DNA of 64,000 nt from Stutzerimonas stutzeri (GTDB taxonomy: Bacteria > Pseudomonadota > Gammaproteobacteria > Pseudomonadales > Pseudomonadaceae): positions 1,488,001-1,552,000 of the forward strand of contig NC_015740.1 in NCBI RefSeq assembly GCF_000219605.1, read 5' to 3'. Below the pieces are notes generated by a model. That model saw nothing but the letters and a program-made list of their open reading frames with translations. It was not told the DNA's origin and did not search any database. Position 1 is the first letter of the stretch, and each line of letters starts with the position of its first letter. This document shows, piece after piece, positions 56,146 to 62,600 of this stretch. A program made the position numbers and the translations under genes.

Positions 56146-56292
56146 ATAGCACTTGGCGGTAGCGTTCAGGACAAGACGTTCATTACTGCAATGGCGGAAT
56201 ATCAATTCCTGTTCAAGAGCGGCAGTGATGCGCAGGACCGATATGATGACGGCGTATTCCTCTACAGCATCGGTATTGGCTTCAATTACTGA
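56146..56292 (+). pseudogene. Relic of the C-terminal end of an outer-membrane beta-barrel gene
   Basis: One frame reads ...GGSVQDKTFITAMAEYQFL, then a charged turn (SGSDAQDRYDD), then GVFLYSIGIGFNY and TGA at 56290-56292. Alternating hydrophobic residues and a terminal aromatic (Tyr) after FN are the signature of the last strands of an outer-membrane barrel. There is no start with a ribosome site and upstream bases run into the transporter terminator, so only about 48 codons remain. The parent family is not recognised. It marks a rearrangement junction beside the HAM1/SIR2 pair. Confidence 0.45.
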
Positions 56293-56360
56293 TCGAAGCA
56301 TGCGCGGCGCCTCGTTGGCGTCGCGCAACTTTTTTCCTCTATCTGCCGCGTATTTTTCTA

Positions 56361-57152
56361 TCAGGCTTCCACCAGTTGCTGCAGGAAATTCCTGAGTGCA
56401 ATGCCAGGTTCATCATCCTCGGATGCAATCATGCGAATCCCCCATTGGCGCAACACCTCCTCTTGAACCGGATTCGGCTTGTGCGAGAACACATATGAAA
56501 TAGGGCGAACGCCCAGTGTTTCGTGTTCATTCCATATCTTCGACAGCTTGTGGAAAAGCAATCGGATATTGGTGTCCGACAGGCTGTAGCCGATAAACAG
56601 GACGGCCTTGCTCAACGTGTCGGCGCGCAATTTGATATCCAGTGGCGTCTCGAATTGCAGCCGCTGGTAATAGCTGGTCTCGTCGAGCACGATCGAGGCG
56701 TCGTCATCGAAATCGCCATGAAACTTGACGATCTGCCGGACGCCATCACGCGCCTTGGTGAGGTCGCTGGCATTGGCGATTTTGATGTAGTCCACCGCGT
56801 AGGCATCATGGGCATATTCCAGCCAGCGGTCGTAGTTGGTGGTGTAGATCGCCGGAAAACGGCCATGAACGATGAGCCGGTGGATCTCGGAGTCGCGGAT
56901 CTCGATGTTGCGGTGCCACTCGCGGTCCATCCAGCTGCGTAGTGGGCCGATGCTGCCTTTCTTGATCCGGTAGTATTCAGCCAGGGCGAGGAAATTGCCG
57001 TAGGTGTTGAAGACCTCCGGGTCATAGTCGAGCTGCACGGCGATCTCGTCGATCAGCTCTTTCCAAGGTGGCAGGCCGATGTTGGCCGACACCCCGGAGC
57101 CAACGAAGAGGATCAGTCGATTGTTGCGGTAGGCGTCGCGCAGCTGGTCCAT
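56361..57152 (-). CDS. SIR2-like NADase, predicted defence effector
   Basis: 263 residues, a stand-alone SIR2-like domain without membrane segment or sensor domain. All active-site motifs are intact: LFVGSGVSANIGLPPW (residues 15-30), IYTTNYDRWLE with Asn106, KFHGD with the catalytic His145, and FIGYSLSDTNIR (186-197). Such SIR2 domains in ThsA, DSR2 and KomC destroy NAD+ on phage infection. It is 6 bases downstream of the HAM1-like gene, so both are surely co-transcribed. The distal half of the gene is about 45-55% GC, below its neighbours, which suggests acquisition. Confidence 0.85.
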   Translation of the reverse strand: MDQLRDAYRNNRLILFVGSGVSANIGLPPWKELIDEIAVQLDYDPEVFNTYGNFLALAEYYRIKKGSIGPLRSWMDREWHRNIEIRDSEIHRLIVHGRFPAIYTTNYDRWLEYAHDAYAVDYIKIANASDLTKARDGVRQIVKFHGDFDDDASIVLDETSYYQRLQFETPLDIKLRADTLSKAVLFIGYSLSDTNIRLLFHKLSKIWNEHETLGVRPISYVFSHKPNPVQEEVLRQWGIRMIASEDDEPGIALRNFLQQLVEA

Positions 57153-57158
57153 GATGCG

Positions 57159-57707
57159 TCAGGACTCCCGCAGAAAGGTGACGAAGGCGTCCAGCGCGCG
57201 ACGGCGCATGGACAGGCCGTTCTTCTGCGTGCCCAGCTGCGCGAACGTCTGGTTCTGGCCTTCGGGAATGAACACGTCGTCCCACTCGAAGCCGCCATGG
57301 CCGGCCGGCGACGGCGAGATGCGACCCGGCACCACGCCTTCGAAGAAATGTCGCTTGCGCCCATCGCAGTAGCCGATCAAGGTTCGCGCTTCGGCTGCGG
57401 GGTCGTCGAGCCTTCCGATCAGCTCGGAAAAGCGCTCGGCCTGCAGGCGGTCCCAGAATATCTGGGTCAGACCGCCGGGAAAGCCGTTGAGGCTGTTGAT
57501 GAACAGCCCGGTATGCTCGACGAACACCGGCTTGCCGATCATCTTGAACGCCACCAGCAGCTTGTCGCTGACCAGCTGGTAAAGGTCCTCGGTACGCAGC
57601 TCTTCGATGCGGATCGGAAAGGGCTTCACCTCGATTCCACTGGGCTCGAGGATCTCGCGAACCTCGCGGATCTTCTGCTGATTGATGGACGCAAAGCGGA
57701 TTTTCAT
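57159..57707 (-). CDS. HAM1/RdgB-like nucleotide-binding protein paired with SIR2
   Basis: 182 residues of the HAM1 (ITPA/RdgB, non-canonical purine NTP pyrophosphatase) fold. Retained: RFASINQQKIREV (SxNxxK, residues 7-12), TGLFINSLNGFPGGL (66-80) and FEWDDVFIPEGQNQTFAQL (140-158). Changed: the (E/D)DxGL catalytic Asp is His65 in FVEHTGL, and the SHR base-recognition motif is SMR (166-168). The protein therefore looks like a nucleotide binder with reduced or altered hydrolysis. It differs from housekeeping RdgB and is followed by the SIR2 gene. Start at ATG 57707 gives the family N-terminus; an extension to 57776 is open. Resembles KomB of Kongming as I recall it. Confidence 0.8.
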   Translation of the reverse strand: MKIRFASINQQKIREVREILEPSGIEVKPFPIRIEELRTEDLYQLVSDKLLVAFKMIGKPVFVEHTGLFINSLNGFPGGLTQIFWDRLQAERFSELIGRLDDPAAEARTLIGYCDGRKRHFFEGVVPGRISPSPAGHGGFEWDDVFIPEGQNQTFAQLGTQKNGLSMRRRALDAFVTFLRES

Positions 57708-57943
57708 CGAACGAGCCAGCTCCGGTTGCGCAGCGAATGGATGTCGCGTCGGTATAGCCATGCTTGTATGACGCAAGGGGAAGGGCTCGGTTCTCCTGCG
57801 TGGCGGATTTCGCCTAGCAGGCGCGACGCGATCATCGATGCGAACGGCGGCTTAAACGCAAGCCAGGATGTTCAGGCGAGGCGTCCTGCGCAAGGGCATG
57901 CCTTCGGTTGTTTGCGTCGGGCCGACCGCCTCGGCCACTGCGT

Positions 57944-58384
57944 TCAGTTCTGACCTGGGCGGGCAGGGCAGGCGGCCTGCACTTGGCGGATACGCTCGGC
58001 CGGCACGCGCAGCTGGCGTAGCAGGTACTCGGAAAAGTCCGGGCTGTAGGGTTGCCTGGCGATCGCCTGCTCCATACAGAACAGCCAGGCATCGCGTTCG
58101 GCTTCGCCGACCGGCCAGCGGGTGTGAAATTGCGGGATGCTGATGGCGCCATATTTCTCGGCGTAGCGTTTCGGCCCACCCAACCAGCCGCACAGAAAGC
58201 TGGCCAGTCGATCGGCGGCTTCGCTGACGTCCGCTGGGTACATCGCGCGGACGTTCGCGGCCTCGGGCGCTTCGTCCATCACCCGATAGAAATCGGCCAC
58301 CAGCCGCTGCAGGCCGGCTTCGCCACCGGCTGCCTGGAACGAGGCGTCACCGACGCCGAAAACGGGACGTTGATCGGGATTCAT
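57944..58384 (-). CDS. Truncated haemoglobin (group II-like)
   Basis: 146 residues, 2-on-2 globin fold. Helix B/E region: QRLVADFYRVMDEAPEAANV, RAMYPADVSEAADRLASFLC; proximal region: AISIPQFHTRWPVGEAERDA with the likely haem-ligand His in the FHTR segment; C-terminal LLRQLRVPAERIRQVQ. Such proteins bind O2/NO and have been tied to oxygen delivery or nitrosative stress. Start at ATG 58384 following AGAGGCG. About 160 bases between it and the HAM1-like gene hold no gene. Confidence 0.85.
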   Translation of the reverse strand: MNPDQRPVFGVGDASFQAAGGEAGLQRLVADFYRVMDEAPEAANVRAMYPADVSEAADRLASFLCGWLGGPKRYAEKYGAISIPQFHTRWPVGEAERDAWLFCMEQAIARQPYSPDFSEYLLRQLRVPAERIRQVQAACPARPGQN

Positions 58385-58517
58385 AGTGCGCCTCTGGCTT
58401 GGAAACGGGGCGCGGGATGATGCGCGCTTGTGCCAGATCAAGACAAGTGCAAGCAGTGGCCACAACGCCGCGGCAGCTGGTCTAAGCTGAAGACCTACCC
58501 AACAGCGGAGACAGGAA

Positions 58518-58947
58518 ATGCGCAGGCTTCTGGTTGCATACGATGGTTCGGACAACTCCAAGCGCGCCCTGCAGTATGTCGTCGATCTGGCCCGGGACAC
58601 CGGGATGGCGCTGCAGATCCACGTGGTCAATGTTCAACACGAGCCGATCATCTATGGCGAGTACGTCACCTCGGCCATGATCGACGAGCTCAACAACAGC
58701 CTGGGCCAAATCCCGCAGTGTGCTCGACGAGGCGGCGGCGATGCTGCAGGCCGGTGGGCTGACCTGCGAGACCCACACCCAGCTGGGCAACGTGGCCGAA
58801 CAGATCAACGATGCGGTCAAGCGGCTGGGCTGTGACACGGTTGTGATGGGCACTCGCGGCCTGGGCAGCTTCACCGGGCTGGTGCTGGGCTCGGTGGCGA
58901 GCCGGGTGATCCACGAGGTGTCGGTTCCGGTTCTGCTGGTCAAATAG
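58518..58947 (+). pseudogene. Universal stress protein gene split by a one-base frameshift
   Basis: The first frame gives a UspA-family N-terminus (MRRLLVAYDGSDNSKRALQY ... MIDELNNSLG), then runs off course. The second frame, one base later, resumes with KSRSVLDEAAAMLQAGGLTC ... MGTRGLGSFTGLVLGSVASR and VPVLLVK, containing the ATP-binding GxxGxG(S) motif. Removing one G from the GGG at 58702-58706 (CTGGGCCAAATCC) restores a continuous protein of 142 residues. Either a real frameshift mutation or a sequencing error. No transposon or other damage is visible. Confidence 0.85.
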
Positions 58948-58970
58948 AAGGAGGCATCCGGCCTGGCCGA

Positions 58971-59315
58971 TCAGCCCTGCTTGCCCTTGAGCAGGTCGGC
59001 CAGGTTGGCGAAGGCCTTGAAGGTTTCCTTCGGGCCCAGGTCACTACCGGGCCGGGCTTCGGCCTGGTACTGGTTGTCGGTATAGCGGGAATGCTCGTTG
59101 TCGTGACAATAGAGGCACAGCAGCTCCCAGTTGGAGCCGTCTTCGGGATTGTTGTCGTGATTGTGGTCCTTGTGATGGACCGTCAGCTCGCTCAGGCGCT
59201 TGCCGGAAAACTCCCGCGCGCACCGCCCGCAGACCCAGGGATACATCTTCAGTGCCTTTTCCCGATAGCCCTGCTCGCGCTGGCTGTAGGGCGTGGTGGG
59301 TTTGTTGCTGCTCAT
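58971..59315 (-). CDS. yajD: YajD-family HNH nuclease
   Basis: 114 residues. HNH core with zinc-type cysteines: YPWVCGRCAREFSG (CxxC), ELTVHHKDHNHDNNPEDGSN and WELLCLYCHDNEHSR (CxxC..H). This is the small stand-alone HNH protein of the YajD type; the catalytic His-His and Asn are present. Its role in housekeeping cells is unknown. A start at ATG 59315 gives MSSNKPTTPYSQREQGYREK. Confidence 0.88.
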   Translation of the reverse strand: MSSNKPTTPYSQREQGYREKALKMYPWVCGRCAREFSGKRLSELTVHHKDHNHDNNPEDGSNWELLCLYCHDNEHSRYTDNQYQAEARPGSDLGPKETFKAFANLADLLKGKQG

Positions 59316-59412
59316 GATGAGTACTCGCCGGCTGCTTGGGTTGTCGGTGACATCCGGTCACGGCGTGGCCGCGAACCGAACGCCAACAGGGCCTAGTAAA
59401 GACGATGGGCCA

Positions 59413-60111
59413 TCAGCCCGCCAAGCCGACATAGACGTTCTGCACGTCGTCATGGGCGTCGATGGCCTCGAGGAAGGCTTCGACCTCTTCCAGCTCGGCA
59501 CCGGACAGACTGACCGGATTCTTGGGTCGATAGCCCAGCTGCGCCGATTGCACGGTGAAGCCGAATTCCGGCAAGGCCTTGCACACGGCATCGAGGTCGG
59601 TCGGCTCGGTAATGAACAGCGTGGCGCCATCGTCGGCAGCCTCGAAATCCTGAGCACCAGCCTCGATGGCGGCCATTTCCGGGTCGGCGTCGCCTGCGGG
59701 TGCGGCTTCGATCATGCCGACATGGTCGAAATCCCAGCTCACCGACCCGGAAGAGCCCAGCTGGCCCTTGCGAAACAGCACGCGGATCTCGGCAACGGTG
59801 CGGTTCACGTTGTCGGTCAGGCATTCGACGATCAGCGGCACCTGATGCGGAGCGAAGCCTTCGTAGAGGGTGCGCTCGTAGTTCACCACCTCGCCGGTCA
59901 GGCCGGCGCCTTTCTTGATGGCGCGCTCCAGGGTGTCCTTGGGCATAGAAGCCTTCTTGGCCTGCTCGACCACCAGACGCAGGCGTGGGTTCATGTCCGG
60001 GTCGGCACCGCTGCGGGCCGCGATCATGATTTCCTTCGACAGCTTGCCGAAGATCCTGCCCTTGGCGTTCGCCGCCGCTTCCTTATGCTTCGCTTTCCAC
60101 TGTGCGCCCAT
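59413..60111 (-). CDS. YebC/TACO1-family protein (YeeN-like)
   Basis: 232 residues. [20 protein letters not shown] and [20 protein letters not shown] are the N-terminal YebC signature; [20 protein letters not shown] and [16 protein letters not shown] are the middle domain; the C-terminal domain follows. The MGAQWKAK start, rather than MAGHSKW, puts it in the YeeN-like paralogue group. These proteins have been described both as DNA-binding regulators and as factors that help ribosomes through difficult motifs. Confidence 0.9.
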   Translation of the reverse strand: MGAQWKAKHKEAAANAKGRIFGKLSKEIMIAARSGADPDMNPRLRLVVEQAKKASMPKDTLERAIKKGAGLTGEVVNYERTLYEGFAPHQVPLIVECLTDNVNRTVAEIRVLFRKGQLGSSGSVSWDFDHVGMIEAAPAGDADPEMAAIEAGAQDFEAADDGATLFITEPTDLDAVCKALPEFGFTVQSAQLGYRPKNPVSLSGAELEEVEAFLEAIDAHDDVQNVYVGLAG

Positions 60112-60312
60112 GCTCGTACTCGTCTGATGTGAGGGAACCAGGCGCGAATTCTATAGCGTCACCGCGGGTTTCGTCGCCGGTGCTGGGCGAGGATGAGCTT
60201 GGGCCGATCGACGGCGAAGCCGGACTGTGCCGGCCAATTCGCTGCTCACTGTATGGAGCGGTACAGCCATCGCGCCGCTCTAATGGATGTTTTCGTAACA
60301 GGGTGCGTCGTC

Positions 60313-61197
60313 ATGTCGCCTCGGGACCTGCTGCTCGCACTGGTAGTCATCGTCGTCTGGGGAATGAACTTCGTGGTCATCATGGTCGGCCTGCACGACG
60401 TCCCGCCCATGTTGCTCGGTGCCCTGCGATTCATGCTGGCGGCGGTGCCGGCGGTGTTCTTCATCAGACGGCCGCAGGTGCCGCTGCGCTGGATGCTGGC
60501 CTACGGGCTGACCATCTCGCTGGGCCAGTTCGCCTTTCTCTTCACCGCCATGAAGCACGGCATGCCCGCAGGCCTGGCGTCGCTGGTGCTGCAGTCCCAG
60601 GCGTTCTTCACGCTGTTCTTCGCTGCGCTGTTTCTCGGCGAGCGCTTGCGCGCGGCCAACCTGCTGGGCCTGTTGATCGCGGCCTGCGGCCTCGCACTGA
60701 TCGGCGCGCAGAGTGGGCTGGGCATGACCCTTGGCGGATTTCTCCTGACGATCTGTGCCGCCTCGATGTGGGCGCTGGGCAATATCGTCACGCGCAAGGT
60801 CGGCAAGGTGAATCTGGTCGGGCTGGTGGTGTGGGGCAGCCTGGTGCCGCCGTTGCCGTTTCTCGCGCTGTCACTATGGCTGGAAGGCCCGGGCGTGATC
60901 GAAGCGGCGCTGCGTGGTATCGGCTGGCAGACGATTCTGGTCCTGGTGTACCTGGCCTTCGGCGCGACCATTCTCGGTTATGGCCTGTGGAGTCGGCTGC
61001 TGTCGCGCTATCCGGCCAGCCAGGTGGCGCCGTTTTCGCTCTTGGTGCCGGTGGTGGGGCTGACCTCGGCCAGTATCTTGCTGGGCGAGCGGTTGGTCCT
61101 GTTGCAGCTGGCCGGTGCGCTGCTGGTGATGATCGGGCTGGCAGTCAATGTCTGGGGAGGCTGGCTGTTCGGCCGGTTGCGCCTGGTGCGCGTCTGA
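60313..61197 (+). CDS. eamA: EamA-type metabolite exporter
   Basis: 294 residues with ten transmembrane helices, two EamA repeats of the drug/metabolite transporter superfamily. LLLALVVIVVWGMNFVVIMV and GLHDVPPMLLGALRFMLAAV closely match E. coli EamA, an exporter of cysteine-pathway metabolites; PAGLASLVLQSQAFFTLFFA and VAPFSLLVPVVGLTSASILL are the repeat signatures. ATG 60313 gives this N-terminus; the frame is open 120 bases upstream without homology. A terminator follows the stop. Confidence 0.9.
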   Translation: MSPRDLLLALVVIVVWGMNFVVIMVGLHDVPPMLLGALRFMLAAVPAVFFIRRPQVPLRWMLAYGLTISLGQFAFLFTAMKHGMPAGLASLVLQSQAFFTLFFAALFLGERLRAANLLGLLIAACGLALIGAQSGLGMTLGGFLLTICAASMWALGNIVTRKVGKVNLVGLVVWGSLVPPLPFLALSLWLEGPGVIEAALRGIGWQTILVLVYLAFGATILGYGLWSRLLSRYPASQVAPFSLLVPVVGLTSASILLGERLVLLQLAGALLVMIGLAVNVWGGWLFGRLRLVRV

Positions 61198-61222
61198 AAA
61201 CGCCCGGCATCAGCCGGGCGTT
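61194..61222. terminator. Terminator between eamA and the small basic gene
   Basis: ACGCCCGGC-ATCA-GCCGGGCGTT preceded by AAAA: 9-bp stem. It lies between convergent genes and could serve both. Confidence 0.8.
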
Positions 61223-61235
61223 GTGGCGATCAGGC

Positions 61236-61370
61236 TCAATGGGTGGCGGCGTGGGTGCCGAGCAGTGTGGTGGAACCGCTCTTCTTGTCGCGCTTGGCCA
61301 TACGTTTTTCCTGTGCCGTTTTCATCGGCTTCTTCTTGCTGTTTTTCTTTGCGTCCATTCCCTTGCTCAT
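61236..61370 (-). CDS. Small lysine-rich protein of unknown function
   Basis: 44 residues, very basic: MSKGMDAKKNSKKKPMKTAQ, then EKRMAKRDKKSGSTTLLGTH. Start at ATG 61370 with AGAGGTGA upstream, which decides against longer in-frame starts. Nucleic-acid binding is plausible from charge alone. No family recognised with confidence, although similar KKxxKKxPxKTxxEKR proteins are common in pseudomonads. The next 230 bases upstream hold no gene I can support. Confidence 0.65.
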   Translation of the reverse strand: MSKGMDAKKNSKKKPMKTAQEKRMAKRDKKSGSTTLLGTHAATH

Positions 61371-61607
61371 GGTGTTCACCTCTGATTGCTGGCTGGACAT
61401 GTCCTGATGGGCGAAGGCCTGACTGTCGCTGCAGGAGCGATGCCTGTTTCCGGCCTGCCGTCTTCCGTGACTGCTGCAGTATGGCATTGCTGGGCCGCAA
61501 TGCACGCGTTGCGTTGCTTAGGACTGTTCCCGTTTCGTTGCAAGGCGCGTCGCTGCGCCAAACGGCTCCCGCGCGGCCGCGTACGAAAGGGGAAAAGACC
61601 CTAGGTA

Positions 61608-62297
61608 TCAGTCGAACAGGCTGTGCTGGTCCCGCTGGCCGCGGAGCACGTCGTAACGCTGGCGAAAGATCGCCCGATAGTGCATGGCCAGAGGCTGCAG
61701 CTCGGCAAGCTGCAGCAGGCTGTCTCGCGCCTGGTTCGGATCGAGAAAGCAGCGCCACAGGTAGGCGACGCTGATATTCGGGTGCGGGCGCTCCAGCAGT
61801 TGCAGCGTGTCGCCAGGGCGCACGTGGCCTGGCTCCAGGGTCCGATAAAGCCAGCCGGTGCGGCCACTCGCTGACAGCTCTCGCGCCAGACCGCGCATGC
61901 CGTGACGGGTGTCCAGGCGCACGCAGGGCGAGCGCGGCTGACTCACCTCGATCAGCGCATCGCCCCAGCGCAGGCGATCACCGATGCACAGCTGCGCTTC
62001 GTTCAGCCCTTCGCCACCCAGATTCTCGCCGAAGGCGCCGAGCCCCAGCTGCGTGCGCAGCGGCGCAAAGCGCTGCGCCCAATAGAGGTAATGTTGCGTC
62101 GGGTAATGGCACAGGGCACGGTCCGGCCCGCCATGAAAACGCCGCTCGGCGACCCGGTCGCCCCGCAGGCCATCCCTGCCCAGCCAGAGCGGGCCGTCTG
62201 CCGGTTGCTTGTCCATCGCGGTCGCCTTGCGGCTGCCCGGCAGTGGGGTGAACGCATGGCACAGCAGTGGGCCGCTAACGGTCCAGGATGCAGCCAT
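61608..62297 (-). CDS. MOSC domain protein (YiiM-like)
   Basis: 229 residues. N-terminal GPLWLGRDGLRGDRVAERRF and HGGPDRALCHYP are the MOSC entry; GAFGENLGGEGLNEAQLCIG and VSQPRSPCVRLDTRHG carry the conserved Cys that binds sulfur or molybdenum cofactor. RTGWLYRTLEPGHVRPGDTL is the 3-alpha domain lead-in. YiiM of E. coli takes part in 6-N-hydroxylaminopurine detoxification. Start ATG 62297 or the TTG at 62309, which would overlap the stop of the upstream 62-residue gene. Confidence 0.87.
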   Translation of the reverse strand: MAASWTVSGPLLCHAFTPLPGSRKATAMDKQPADGPLWLGRDGLRGDRVAERRFHGGPDRALCHYPTQHYLYWAQRFAPLRTQLGLGAFGENLGGEGLNEAQLCIGDRLRWGDALIEVSQPRSPCVRLDTRHGMRGLARELSASGRTGWLYRTLEPGHVRPGDTLQLLERPHPNISVAYLWRCFLDPNQARDSLLQLAELQPLAMHYRAIFRQRYDVLRGQRDQHSLFD

Positions 62298-62305
62298 TTT
62301 ATCGC

Positions 62306-62494
62306 TCAAGGTTGGGCCAGACGTTCGAGTTCACGACGAACCATCGAGGCGTATTCCGGCGGGCTCAGGCGATACAGTTCGCCGGCGACCCAGTCCAGCC
62401 AGCGAGCGCCCAGAATGGCGCGCTGTTCGATCAGACGTTGGGCTTCGGCGCTGGCTCGTTCGGCGTTGCGGTGGTGGAAGTCGGCACGACTCAC
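62306..62494 (-). CDS. Small conserved helical protein
   Basis: 62 residues: HHRNAERASAEAQRLIEQRA, WLDWVAGELYRLSPPEYASM. No membrane segment or cofactor motif. It immediately precedes and probably overlaps the MOSC gene on the same strand, suggesting translational coupling. No family recognised. Confidence 0.6.
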   Translation of the reverse strand: MSRADFHHRNAERASAEAQRLIEQRAILGARWLDWVAGELYRLSPPEYASMVRRELERLAQP

Positions 62495-62600
62495 GGCTGG
62501 TCTCCGTCGCGATGTTCTGGCTGGCAGGTGGGGGGCGATGGTAAACCCGGAACGCTCGCGTTAGGCTCCGGGGCTGTTTGTCGCGCCATGAGAACGATGC

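Noticed and set aside
61608..62564. Plus-strand open frames over the MOSC gene and dgt start.
   Set aside because: They are shadows of MOSC and of dgt in other frames; codon use and motifs support only MOSC (minus) and dgt (plus).
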